DNA from: Ephemerocybe angulata
Taxonomy: Eukaryota; Basidiomycota; Agaricomycetes; Agaricales; Psathyrellaceae
Direction: 5' to 3'
Length of the DNA stretch: 64,000 bases
Assembly: GCA_013368325.1 (NCBI GenBank)
Contig: JAACJK010000164.1
Span: 248,001 to 312,000 of the forward strand
Made by a program: the position numbers and the translations under genes. Positions 34,086 to 45,763 of this stretch are shown here, piece after piece. Each line of letters starts with the position of its first letter. The first letter of the stretch is position 1. The notes under the pieces are model-generated. The model had not been told where the DNA came from, searched no databases, and saw nothing but the letters and a program-made list of their open reading frames with translations.

Positions 34086-34329
34086 TTCAAGCGCAGACGC
34101 CCATCGAATAAATGTGTAATATAGCCCGTTACAAGATTGCGTCCTCAAGCCAATTGGACACTAACACTGGGGCGATGCGGCATAATCGGGAAGTACTTTG
34201 TCTAACCTCTGTCCTCTGTTGATACCACTCGTACATTGATCTCCGATCCGTTGGTGTTTCAATCTCGCGGCTAAACCGACGCTTTCTCGAAGTCTTTGGA
34301 ACGTTTTTCCACCCCTGTGCCCTGCACTC

Positions 34330-34600
34330 CGCAATGATTCGCATTCGCCGTCGCCAGCATGTACACGCCCATCCGCAAACCAAGTAGAATCTCAGTAACC
34401 CGATGGCCAAGCAGCAGAAAGATTGGATATGCACCTAATTTCGGCGAATTTCGATCGGAGAAAGAGGGCAATATCGTCGTCGGGGCTGTATTTCTCATCG
34501 AGGAGGATGTTAACGGTAGCGCTGATGGATTCTGCAGCTGGGGTTCGAAGAAGATCGAAATGGCACGCTCAGGGCGGCTGGAGCCTCGAGCTGGTCGTCC
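34330..34600 (-). pseudogene. NACHT NTPase relic
   Basis: Minus strand, 34571-34431: PERAISIFF, then after a frame change AESISATVNILLDEKY and DDDIALFLRSKFAEIR. These match PERVISDFF, DITAEIFLDDKY and SDIALFLRAKFAEIRR of the intact NACHT gene at 63 kb in the same order and spacing. A stop/frameshift lies inside the SSRPER region. Flanking sequence loses similarity quickly (possibly GVYMLATA near 34360, compare FVYAATII). A gene fragment, not functional. Confidence 0.6.
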
Positions 34601-35273
34601 GCGTTAGTCCGAGGCTTGGGACCTCCATGAAGTGGTCAATTCTAATTTCTGACTCTGTTCTTTCCCTGTCTTGCACTCTGAGGATTTCGTTTTGACAGCA
34701 ACGTGTTTCCGGATGGTATTTGGGCGCATCGCACCTCTCTTCTGAGCTATGGAGGGCACCAGGGGCAATAGTCTCTTCGCGTCCTGAGGGACATACATTA
34801 GTCTAGGGATTGAGAAGGATCAGGGATAAAGTTTAAAATATTACGCTCGCGAGGGCTTTGCGAGTGGAAGATGGTGATTTCGCAACGTCGTAGGTGGAAT
34901 GAGAGTCAAGAGAAAGTAAGGCCGGAATGCCGACATGAGGTAACAGCTTTATGTGAGGCAGTACACTCGAAGGGTTGCACGTGTGTCATCGATTTAGATA
35001 ATTTAAATTAAGCGCCCAAAATCGGCCTGCAGACTACTCCGCGCATGAGTCTCAAGATCCCACTGACGGCTTCCGCGATTGCCTAAGGCTGCCCTCGAGT
35101 CTTGAACCTCACCTGTCCTTACCCCATGTCCCAGTGCGACACCTGCGTATCTGTGCGGAGCATTTCGAACGGTTTCGAGTGGGAGACATATGTAGGCAAG
35201 ACATGCGATAATATATCGGAAAACGGAGACTATACACCACAGAAAGCAAAGATGGGGCATATTAGGAGCAAGC
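34601..35273. other. Intergenic behind the mpaB-like gene
   Basis: No gene recognised. ORFs at 34604-34798 and 35003-35290 have no domain. It may include more decayed NACHT sequence but I could not align it. Confidence 0.35.
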
Positions 35274-37227
35274 CTAGTCAAAGGAAATGAGCGGATCTTG
35301 AGTGTGAGGGTTCGGGACACTAGAAGCCGATGCAGTCTTGGGAGCCCAGGGAGCAGCGATCGGGCAGCCTTGAATTTTAGCTGCATTGCGCATGACCTCG
35401 TCGATGCCAACTACATTCAGAAATCAGTAGGTGCTAAAGCATGAGTTTGAAGCCCGAAACATACCGCCCTCAGCTGATTGAGGTCCCTAGAAGAGTAAGT
35501 CATGGCATCAGCATACTGGAAAAAGACTACGCGAGGCGAATGTCAGTGGATAATTCTACGTACCACTTCCTCAATTCTGTAACCTTTGCTATGGTACCTA
35601 CGTGATTTAGTCCACAATCAGTGCATGATCCTTCCACAGGGAAAGAACGCATACTTAGGAGCCGGAACGTCACCGTAGTAGCCGAGTTTGACCAATAGTT
35701 TGCTCAGTCCGCGACCGAAGAAGGTAGTGGGCTCGCCCTTGTACCACGGGGTGGATCGGAACCTGTACGTATGGGTGAGCTCACAGTGGTACGCACAAGT
35801 GCTTGGGTGCCTGAGGCTTACTCAACAGGCCTAAGCCTGATTTCGCCATTGGCGTCAGGCTTGGGTAAATTGATTGTAACAGAAAACTGCGGGTTAGAGT
35901 CGCGGCGCGGAAGCGAGAACCAGCGCTGGTAGATCCAGACAGAATTCATGAGGGTCTCGACAAGCCAGTGAATGGGACGAGGCTGTGCGGGGAGCCTGGA
36001 GATCAGATGAGTGAGGGAATGCAATTAGGTTGGAACATGAGTCGTAGCACTCACAACATCGCAATTCTGACCCTCTCCTCCAGTAAGGCAATGACAACCC
36101 TTTCACCAAATGCCTTCAGGCCAAGCGCCTTCGGGACAGCGTAGAGGAGTTCTCCGGTAGTGAAACCCGCAACCAGGTTATTACTCTCGTCGGGGACCAT
36201 GTAAACCTCTTCGTACGACTGTTAGGCAGCATGTCAGTCCGCATTGTTTGGAAACTAAGCCATGACCTGCGCACCTTGCTCCAAGCCGTGAGCTCCTTGA
36301 GCGTGCTGGGGATATCGGTTATACCCATCTTCTTGCCAACATCTTGCCAGAAGATGAAGAAGGCATCCTGCTCCATCGGGGACAGCGTTCGCCATCCGTA
36401 GCGCTGCGCCCAGGTTGCAGGCTCAAGAACAAACAAGGCGAGGGTGTAAAGGTAGTCGTCGTTGGACTATCCGCCCGAGCGCCAATGTCAACGTAGGTTA
36501 AAATTCCATAAGTAAGGCCACGTACGATCTTGTACTTGGAGTGAAGGAAATTGGTACGAGCAATGGCAATGGAGGCTCGGGGGTCCTCAGCAGGGGTATT
36601 CGGGTCAGGGTCGGCAGTTGTGTTGTGGAAACCGTTGATGGGGCACCCAACCCATGTGGCTGCATGATATACGGTGTAAGAATGTGCAGTGAGGTCCCAT
36701 CGTTCGAAATACTCACCTATCAGAATTTCGGTCTGAGCGAAGAATTGAACGACCCGTAAGTCGCATAGAATGCATCATCTGACAGGAGTCTGATACTCAC
36801 ATCAGCGTACCTCCTCGCCACCTTCTCCGCCGAGCCTAGCTCTCGTGTCGCCGCAAGCAGCCCCGAGATGGTTGGCTACCATGAAGCGAAAGGTCCTTCA
36901 GTCTCGAAATTTGGTGTTGAAACTCGCGGTTAAACTCACAATCCCGTAGGTCTTGAACAACGCGAATGCAAGAGCCTTGTTCAAGAGCAGCGGCATGTCG
37001 TAGACCGACGAAACATGCATCACGCGCTGTGCCTCCGCTGGTGTAAGCTTTCCTGCCTTCCATTTGGCTTCGTATTTCTTGTGTATAGCGTTGTAGCGCC
37101 TCCATCGAAGGGCGCGGACGAGGCCAAGGTATAGGACGGCGACGCCGCCCACAACACCAGCGATGATTACTGGCTCGTGGAGCCGGGCCCAGATGGCATC
37201 CAGGTCAATGTCTTTCAGCCTATCCAT
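35274..37227 (-). CDS. ER-bound mpaB-like oxygenase (MPAB/Lcp catalytic domain, DUF2236)
   Basis: Belongs to the mpaB/rubber oxygenase (Lcp) catalytic family; fungal members include the mycophenolic acid enzyme MpaB', which cleaves a prenyl side chain. The substrate here is unknown and there is no biosynthetic cluster around it. One N-terminal membrane helix (VIIAGVVGGVAVLYLGLVRAL) is followed by RRYNAIHKKYEAKW, LTPAEAQRVMH, LLLNKALAFALFKTYGI/PTISGLLAATRELGSAEKVARRYAD, ASIAIARTNFLHSKYKI, YLYTLALFVLEPATWAQRYGWRTLSPME and LLEERVRIAML. About ten exons with introns of roughly 50-70 bp. The last exon starts VGIDEVMRNAAKIQGCPI and ends at TAG 35274-35276. Length about 450 residues, as usual. Confidence 0.82.
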
Positions 37228-38091
37228 TCTAGTCTGATTTCAAAGGAGCGTGGCGGTCGACAGTGTCTGGAAAGAACTGGAAGAGGTTAGATGGGATAAG
37301 TAGAGAGCGTCAGGGGAGACTCGATGATAGACCGTCCGTAGGAAACATATTTAAGGAAGTGGTTCCTATGTTGCCGCATGGACCTAAGTCTGTATGTAGA
37401 ACATATTCCCACCAGCTGATCAATAGGACTCAATGGAGCACACTCACCAGCGACCAGCGCCGACCACAAGCGACCACATCGGCGTCCGCACTTTGATCAT
37501 ATGCTAAGTACTAGCAGGACGCCGAAAGGCAAAGGGCACCATTGGATGCTTCTCGGATCGAGAGCACTCATACTCCAGTCATCCCACGAGCGCATCTGAG
37601 CCAGTCTGAGCAAGATACTGCAAGATATGGTTTCTCTTGCACCGTCAACTGAGATGTTCCATCTTCAGAGCCTAACGAACAAGCCTAGACGATGTCCCCG
37701 GCGCTGTTGTCAGTCCACACAAGCGACATTTTGTCATTTGGGATTCATCATGGCGATAACACTTCGGATGATGTTTGCTAATTTTCAGCTTGATATCACC
37801 TGGGCCATCTCCATCAACGACGGCGAGAGCAGGCAGAGGGGAACGCCGGTTCTGAGCACATGTCTGTTCTATTCACAGCTGGCTTCTGAATCGTGCCCTT
37901 GGCAAATCCAAATAAAAGGGATGGTTGCAGCAGACGGTAAGCCGAATGGCAGTTGGGTGTGCCTTCAGAAACTGGCGTATGTTGCAAAGCAATGGAGGAG
38001 GTGGGAGAGAGGGTTAGATAAATTGTAGAGTCGAAGGGCAAGACAAAAATAGGAAATCCGTACACTGGCATACCGCTATTTTCGCCGACTG
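37228..38091. other. Intergenic between mpaB-like gene and DUF6533 copy 3
   Basis: Holds the mpaB-like promoter and the 3' flank of the next minus-strand gene. The 133-codon plus ORF at 37627-38028 has no domain. Nothing else recognised. Confidence 0.35.
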
Positions 38092-39883
38092 TTAAGTTGT
38101 CCTTCCTGATCCAACGATCTCCGTGAGACATACAGGCGCTGGATATCCAGCCGACTGAATCGCAAAATCTGCGTTCGTCTGCGCGGCCTCAAGGTCCGGG
38201 TCCATCGAGTAGTCGATTGTAGGAAACGGTACCTCTTCGAATGTATCGTATGTATCCACGGATGCCACCTTTCGGAGGTGGAGGACCATGCGTGTTGCGA
38301 GGATGGAATGAAAGTTTCTCTGAGGGCTTGATGGAACATGCATATCAGCAGTGGTCAAAGGATGGAAGGGTAGCGTACCGCTCACATGGACAGGAGGTAG
38401 ATATATTGGAGCTAGGTCCCGACATGGGTTGGGATGCGATGAGGAAACGGATCCATAACGCGGTACTATGATCGTACCTTTGCAACGAGGTTACATATGA
38501 TGTTTCCCGCTGATACAGCTATGACTGGGTGTGAGCTGGCGCCTTTCGCGAGCGAGGACAAACGGGTACGAACCTGATAGAAGGACAAAGTAGATCAACC
38601 CATCCCGGTAGAAAGTGGCCATCAATGGACTCATTGAGTCACGGTGTTGTGTGTACCAGATCCAAAGCGTCAACGATAGGATAACTGGCAAGTTGAGCCG
38701 ATCAGGGTAAGTTAGCACAAAAACTCGTCTCGCCAAATAAAAGGAAACTCACTGAGCTCGCTGGTAATCATTGTGATGAAGACGACTGAGAGAAACTTGT
38801 TTGTCCCCTGAACCGCAAGGCAAGATATGATATGAGGAAATGGAGCAGGGACATCTGAGGTTCGCGTTGGATGCTGTCGGGACACGGCTCAGAGCATTGG
38901 ATCACGTACATCGGAGCGTCTCGATGAACTTCGCATCGGCAACGTATACAATGGAGTGAGCACTCTGACAAAAGTACAGTTGAGGCAAGGCATTGAACGG
39001 ACATCAGGGATCGTATCACTCACGATGAAGAGAAGTCCCAGAAACGTCGCGATGTATCGCCCGCGTCCTGCTAGAGCGTACAATCGAAGATACATGATAC
39101 CTGGTCGTAGGATGAGTTTAGGTTTTCAATACCGCTTACGGATGTGGTATGTCACCTTCTGCAGCGGCTACTCCGGTGATTAATAGCACTGAGAACGGAA
39201 GGTAAGAAGGAACTTAATAGAGGCAGACGGATTGACCAACTGGATAAAGCTGCGAAAAGCCCTCGGCAATCCTGTCGCGCAGAATGGGATGTAAAATGAG
39301 CACTTCAAATGGGCGCAGAAGGGAAGGGAGTACCGATGGAGTTAAGGCCGGTGCCATACTGTCTGCAACGCAGTTAGCACTCCCAGAAACAGTGTACATG
39401 TATCTGCTGCACGAAGACCGATGACGATGGCGTACATGTGAAGGAGATCCCCAAGTCAAAGATCATGAAATACCGAGCCCACAGGTATAGAACCTTGCCC
39501 ATATTCCACCTGGCTCGCCATATGTATTCAACCTGAACATTCAAGTTCTCTTAGAGCCTTGATTGAGGATGGGTCAGATACTGAAAAACCGATGCAAACC
39601 TCCGAAGGAAAGCACTGCAAAGCGTCCGCCACCTGTGTCACCTTTAGTCCAGCAGTGGTCGACTAGCGATATAAGGAAGCAGCACGTACGGCCAATACAA
39701 AGGAAGCAACTTTGTGGTCCAGTGTTTAGTATAGTTGAAGGAATCCCGAAGATATCGCTGGGCTTCACCATTGAAATACTGAAGAATCCCTCCCGATCAG
39801 CTGGAAGTAAAGAGCGCAATAGAGAAACGCACAAGAGTCACTTGGTGCGCGTACGCAGTCTCGAGGAGCTCTGTATGCTGCAT
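38092..39883 (-). CDS. DUF6533 seven-helix membrane protein, copy 3
   Basis: Third member of the DUF6533 family in the window. Probable start MQHTELLETAYAHQ at 39883. The DUF6533 core VEYIWRARWNMGKVLYLWARYFMIFDL (about 39470-39550) is well preserved. Then come LYALAGRGRYIATFLGLLFIVSD (near 39030-39080), LSLTLWIWYTQH...MATFYRDGLIYFVLLS (38570-38690) and the last exon RNFHSILATRMVLHLRKV with a hydrophilic tail ending at TAA 38092-38094. Several short exons and introns; inner borders approximate. No disabling change seen in the parts read. Confidence 0.65.
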
Positions 39884-40859
39884 TGGTTGTTGGGCGAGAA
39901 AGCGGTGGAGTGAGTATGTCGGGGATGGGGGTGTTGAGCGCTCGATTAGCTCCCCATTAGCCAAGTGTATCAATCTCTTATCTAAACCAGCCTTTTAATA
40001 TGTCTGCACCGTATATTGCGAGAATGTGACGTACCAAGCCCTTACAGTCTTCTATCAGCCTCATCATTAATACATATTCTTGGCCAGCTGTTCATCTTGT
40101 AGCATCAAGTTGCAAGCCATCTATCTGTCTGTCCACAGCTGTCCTCCCTGGCAGTAGAGAAGTCGAACATCCGTTCACTGGTCCCGCTATCCGTCTGTTC
40201 TATGGTACCAAGCATGCTCGCACTCCCCAGGTCCACAATATCCGTCCTCCCACAGTCGAGGAAAATGTCGTTTAGTTCACGCCATTCAGCTTGTCGTACT
40301 TGTATCTTCTGAGCCAAGGGGGACTGCCTGACATTCAAGGCTCAAGAAGAGAGGTGGTCCGCGATGGTCGTCACGGTCAGAGCCTAGAGAGTAACCCTAT
40401 TCAACCATCCAACCGACGTCATGCCGGTCTGATTCTGAAGCGCTGAAGGCCGATCAATTGTGTGGGTATTGGGATTCAAATATTCATGTTCCGCCAATAC
40501 GCCGAAAGCTTGCCGCGGGTCGGAGCCTTGAAGGCCATGGGCGCCTAATCACGCCTAATACGACTGGCATGTAGTACTTGCAGAGAAACAACCATACGAT
40601 GCTTTCACTTCTGATGTTTGACGAGTATAAATCAATGTGGAATTCATGAGCATGTTTGAGTGAAGTAGGTACAGATGCAATGAGTGTAAATAAAATGAGT
40701 GCTAAAATATGCGAACGCCACGGGCCGAACACAGTGAGGTGCAAAGAAGAACGAAAAATTACTTGAAATCTAAGGCTACAATAAGTCATCCATATGCGTG
40801 CAGTGCGATCCAGCGATCCAGAAGTCCATGATATGCAAGAAAAGTCGTTAAAAATGTCC
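39884..40859. other. Intergenic, unresolved
   Basis: About 1 kb. Two minus-strand ORFs (40105-40338 and 40484-40789, the latter with a hydrophobic segment SHILALILFTLIASV) have no recognised domain and no clear splice link. They could be remnants of a small membrane-protein gene. No repeat seen. Confidence 0.35.
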
Positions 40860-43800
40860 TCAGACCCTAAATGGGTTCTTTGAAGAAGTACCAGTCGTCT
40901 GCGCGGTCAACGTCGACGATCCCGTCATCGCCGGCTTCAAAACAAAGTTGGTACTCCCCGACTCAGATGTTCCGGTTGGCTGGAGCCAGTACAAGCCTCC
41001 AGTCGTCCCAATCCCTCCTGACACAAGAGGCGCAGCACCGTTGACCCCAAGACCAAGCCCAGCAGGTAGCGATACCATTGGCGCACCCCCGGGAACGATG
41101 TTCGCCTGAGGGCCACCCCCAATGAGGTCCGGAGCCATCGTCATAGCGTAGCTCTGGGCCGCAGTCAACCCCAATCCTCTCTGGCTCGGGGTCTGCACTG
41201 GCTGCGACGACAAGAACGGCGAGGTCTGGTACTGCAGAGGCGCCTGCGGGAGCTGCTTGTTGCTGTTATCCCCCAAGTCGATGAGCACCGCGTCCCGCTG
41301 CTGAGGCTGGATGACGATGGAGCTCATCGTCTCGTCTGACGGCTGCCTCTGCACCTTCCTGAGCTTCCCCGCGTTGCGCACAGGCGACGCCGACCGGCTT
41401 GAACTCGCGCTCTGGAATCCGATGGGCACCGCGTCGCGCCGCACAGGCATTCTTGGTTCCGGGGTGTGCCTCTGCTGGCCCGTAATCTCAGAATACATGG
41501 AGTCCTGCTCAAGATCACGTTCCCGGCCCCTGCGCATCTGCTCGTCTGTGACCTCCCGTCTCAGGCGGTCGCGGTCGTAGATGTTATTCTTCTTCGAGCG
41601 ATAGCCATCCAGGTCGGGGAGTGTTGATGGCGTGTGGCTGCGGATCGAGAGGGAGCGTCGGGAGTAGTCGTAAGCGTCGATGTATGAATCGAGGTCATCG
41701 TCCCGCGTCTTCCTCCTATTAGACCTGGCTTCGGAGGCAGCGCTCCCGTCCAGTTTCGGGACAGCCTTCCTGGTAGGGATCGCAGCCATCTTGATGTCCT
41801 CACCCCTCACAATCGACACAGGGCGACTCCGACTCGTCACCTCATGGTGGTTATACGCAATCGGGAGCTCGCCCTCCTGAAGACCCGCGCCACCCTTCTT
41901 CTTCCGGTTAAACAGCATACGCCAGCCAGCTGCGAAGCTTCCCCACTTCCACTTCCCCTTATCAATCCCCTTGCCCTTCGCGAACTGCGTCGTCTTCTTC
42001 GCCCTCTGCTTCCTCGCGCGGCGCCTGCAGCACCACAAGAACGCGACGAAGATGAACACACAGCCGAGCACCATCAGCAGGATCTGCCACCACTGCAGCT
42101 TGGACTTCACGACCGTCGGGTTGTCGAGGCCGGTGATGGGCGGGAGCGCCGTCTCCTTGGGCACGGAGACGAGGTCGCTGAGGCAGACCCCGAGCCCCGG
42201 GAGGACGCCCGTGGAGCCGGTGCATGTCGCGTCGAGGCATTGGCCCCCGCGCACGATCTGCCGGCTGCTAGAGCATGAGAGACACTTGCTGGGCCCGGCG
42301 CCCGAGCAGCTCGCGCAGCTGCTGTCGCACGACTGGCACGTCCGCGAAGTGGCGTCGAAGAACTGGTTCTTGCTGCAGGTTGGGAGACACCGTCCGGCGG
42401 TCGCGCCTGTCACAGCTGAAAGGACTGGGCGCGTGGCGGAGCAGGAGGTGCATTGGTTGAAGGCGGGGCCAGAGCAGGTTGCGCAGTCGGGGTGGCAGGT
42501 GAGGCAGGCGTTCGCAGGAGGGACGGTGTTGGAAGTGGAGGTGAAGGAGGTGGTGGGGCAGGTTGAAACGCATTTTCCGTCGGCGGCGAGGAGGTTGCCT
42601 GGGCAGGTCAAGCAAAAGTCGGCTGAGCCAGCGCAGGTTCCGCAGGAGGATGAGCAAGCTAAAGGATTGTGAGTGATGTGCTCGTGCGTGTAACTGAAGG
42701 AACGTACCAATGCAGGTAAGGTTGTCTCGAGGGTCTACGAAGCTTCCAGCGGGGCAGGTGTCAACACATTTTCCGTTTGCAAGAACGAACCCCGGGAGAC
42801 ATTGAGAGCACTGGAGTTTGTCGATTGTCGAACCTGCTGTGAAGTTAGGAATACCACACTTGGTGCACTTTGCAGGACACGCTAAAATGCCTGTTAGTTC
42901 CAAGACGTTTGGGTTAAGTAGGACTCTGCTCACTTTCGCAAGACTTCTTGACGTTGTCGGCAACCAACCCACTGCTCCCCTCGCAAACACCGTTGCTGTC
43001 CGCCTGCACACACTTCCCCCCTGACATGAAAAGTCCCGTTCCACACGTCAAACAGTCACCATCTCCAGGACCCTTGCAACTCCCACAGGCAGTTGAGCAA
43101 ACCTTGCATTCCGCTCCATCGCTGAACGTATTGTCCGGGCAGAGGATACCAGTGCTGAGCACCGGCTTGATAGGGTCACACTTTGACCGGTCGTTCAAGT
43201 TCTGCGTGTACCCTGGCAGGCAGGAGTTGCAAGAACCAGTGGAATCAGAGCACTGCGAGCACCCGAGAGCGCACACACCGCAGTCTCCGGTCGTGGTAAG
43301 GAAGAATCCGACAGCACAACCTGAGCATTTCGTTCCATCGCTCTTATCGACCCAGCCGGTACTGCAGGTGCAGCTTCCTCCGGTCCCACAGACGCCATTC
43401 ACGCAGTTGCACTTCCGAGGGTCTGTGTCGCCAACTTGGGTGGAGAGGCAGCGGCCACTGCCAGAGGTGCCTTCGTCGCACTTGTCGCAGCCCGAAGGGC
43501 ATGGTTGGCATTTCGGACCGAAGAAACCTGGGGCGCACGACTCGCATGACGAACCGCCAAATTCTGCGGGGCAGATGCATTGCCCAGCTGCAGAGCAAAC
43601 TCCTGCGCCTGAGCAGGCTGGCGAACAGCTTGTGGACTGGATGTCGAGCAATGCGAGCGATGGGGTGAGGGAGACTTGGGAAACGTCCGGGACAGACTCC
43701 CATAGGACGACGCGTCCGTCGTTCGTGTTCGATGAAACTGCAACCCAAACGTTTTCTGGCAGCGCAAGGGACTTGACGGCCATTGGTAGCGTGACGTTCC

Positions 43801-44278
43801 CCACTGGCGCGGTTGGTAGGTTGGTGAAGGCATCTTTGCCCGAGTAGAAGGATTCACTGTAGATCGCGAGTCCAGGTTGGAGTGCGAGGTTTAGCGGTAG
43901 AGAGAGTGTCGAGGGTAGACCGGCTGAAGATACTAGGGATGCTGAGCTTGACGTGAGGAGGTCGTGAAGGAGTTGGGGGCTCGTTGTCGAGGTGTATTGT
44001 CCTGGAAGTAGGTGCAGTGATGTTGAAGATCCTGGTGCAGATAGTTTGGCGCCAACTACAGTGGATGTTAGTTTCTTCATACGTTGATTGTAAATATCAC
44101 GCACTTGTAGTGTTCGTGAATCCCTGTACACACTGTCCTGCAACACATACGACGGCTGGTGTTGACTGTGCAACTGCCCAAAAGTCAGTTTAATAGGGCT
44201 ATGAAGTCGTATGCGCAACTCACCAGTCGATGCGACCAGCCCAACCACCGAGAGCAGCGTTGGTATTGAGACTATCAT
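40860..44278 (-). CDS. Large Cys-rich (EGF/furin-like repeat) single-pass membrane protein
   Basis: Receptor-like architecture common in Agaricomycetes, function unknown. Start MIVSIPTLLSVVGLVAST (signal peptide) at 44278; two short exons then a long ectodomain. First comes a 180-residue region without Cys (GQYTSTTSPQLLHDLLTSS..., LALPENVWVAVSSN), perhaps a beta-propeller-like or adhesive part. Then roughly 400 residues of EGF and furin-type repeats, for example CICPAEFGGSSCESC, CSQCSDSTGSCNSCLPGY, CGTCAGSADFCLTCPG and SCASCSGAGPSKCLSC. A membrane helix (WWQILLMVLGCVFIFVAFLW) is followed by a CCRRRARK stop-transfer and a basic/Ser-rich cytoplasmic tail of about 380 residues. No kinase domain. 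The total of about 1100 residues appears complete, stop TGA at 40860-40862. Confidence 0.82.
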
Positions 44279-45763
44279 GTAGCTGAAGATAAATAGTAAC
44301 GTTCTGAACCGTCAAGGTCGTTAAGAAGGAAAAGAGAAACGAAAGAGAGCCAGACGAGACGGTCGTGGATGGTGGAGAGAAGGTAAAGACGTTGATACCA
44401 CTCGCTCCCGATTATACCACACTGTAACGTATGCCTTCCATTCTCCATTGTGCTTCATGGGGCCAAGTATAAAGCTCTTTTGTTCTGGTAACGGGGGCTT
44501 CAGAGAACAATGGCAGCTCGGCTTTTGTGAGAGGCGTACAAATCTTCCCCTTTTGGAACCGTGAGACTTCTTTATTTGGCGGTCAGTTGCGAAACCAAAC
44601 AAAGTGGTGGCAGTGTCGGACGCATCGGGCATGTCGGGCGAAGATCATCATGGACTAGGCGCCCGTGCTTTCAAAGACGTTGTACGAATGATGAAGGCCA
44701 CTTCACCGGTCAAACTGGGCCCACTTACTGCTTAGATGGGCAGTTCAGATCTATCTTGGTTTATCACTCCAAAAATATCTAAGGTGTAGGAGTGACGAGC
44801 TGCGCAACCGTCAATAAGTAAGTGGTTAGAGCCTAGAGGCGGCAATCTACAGCAGGTTACTGCGCACGCTGACTTAAATATAACGCTACCTTTGAGGAGG
44901 CGCAGTTACTGATATATCGCATACCCTATCTTGGAGACGCTTTGACTCTGACTGCAGAGGTACTCAGATTGTTACCATCCCACCGTGTGACACGCTATCC
45001 AAGGATAGTATCGAATTGCGGGTGTGTCGAAGTGATTGGAGTAAGGTGTATGTCATAGAATGGTGTCGCACTAGCCTTCGCTCGGAAGCCACCCAAGATA
45101 CGAAGAGTTATGTATGCGCAAGTCCTTGAGGGTACCCTGATGAATCGCGATCGGACCGAAGAAACTGCGCAGTATGAATTACCCTTGTAATTTCAGATTG
45201 TGCAGATGAGTATCGGAAAACAGGGCTTCCCAAACGAGGTTCACCTCACCACTGCAGAGAGAAAGTCACAGGATAGAGAATGAGAGGAGGGCGTTGGCGA
45301 GAGTGGGGCGTGACGGCAATTGATGGGTAGTCACAGGAGCCCTTCCTGCCAGGCTGCTGCCTGGAGTTTCTATAGAGTGACGATGTCACACCCAAGCCTG
45401 AGAACCACGACCACGATACGAGAAAACTAACGAAAGAGGACGACGAAGCCGCGATCCGCCTCCGTTTTACGAGGGTTTCCCTACATGCATGCCCGGATTT
45501 GGCCCGGATAAGCGGAAGGTCGGATGATTGCCGACGGCCAGGGACGCCCGCAGTCCAGCCGGACGCAGGACTGAGAACACACCATCATGGAAGAATGGTA
45601 GAGAACTTATTCTACGCTGTTCCCTGAGTACCATCTCCACACTCTACGCGTAATCTACCACAGGCTGTGCCCGGTGAGTAATTGCAGTTCGATGCGATCG
45701 CAAAAGGTATATAAGAAGGCGACGTGACATTATTAGACCACCATCCTCTATCTGGTTTTCGAT
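44279..45763. other. Divergent intergenic region between Cys-rich protein and P450
   Basis: 1.5 kb. ORFs short and without domains. Contains the promoters of both flanking genes. No mobile element or RNA gene recognised. Confidence 0.4.
45708..45715 (+). promoter_or_regulatory. TATA box of the P450 gene
   Basis: TATATAAG 49 bp before the ATG at 45764, at the usual place for a fungal regulated promoter; this also supports that start. Confidence 0.6.

Noticed and set aside
35274..37227. mpaB-like oxygenase as part of a biosynthetic gene cluster
   Set aside because: Neighbours are housekeeping or membrane genes; no polyketide, terpene or peptide synthase is in the window.
37627..38028. 133-codon plus-strand ORF
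   Set aside because: Composition and lack of domain suggest chance; it partly mirrors the opposite strand near the DUF6533 copy 3 3' end.
41844..43847. Long plus-strand ORFs opposite the Cys-rich receptor-like gene
   Set aside because: Antisense shadows; the minus strand carries the signal peptide, Cys repeats and membrane helix.
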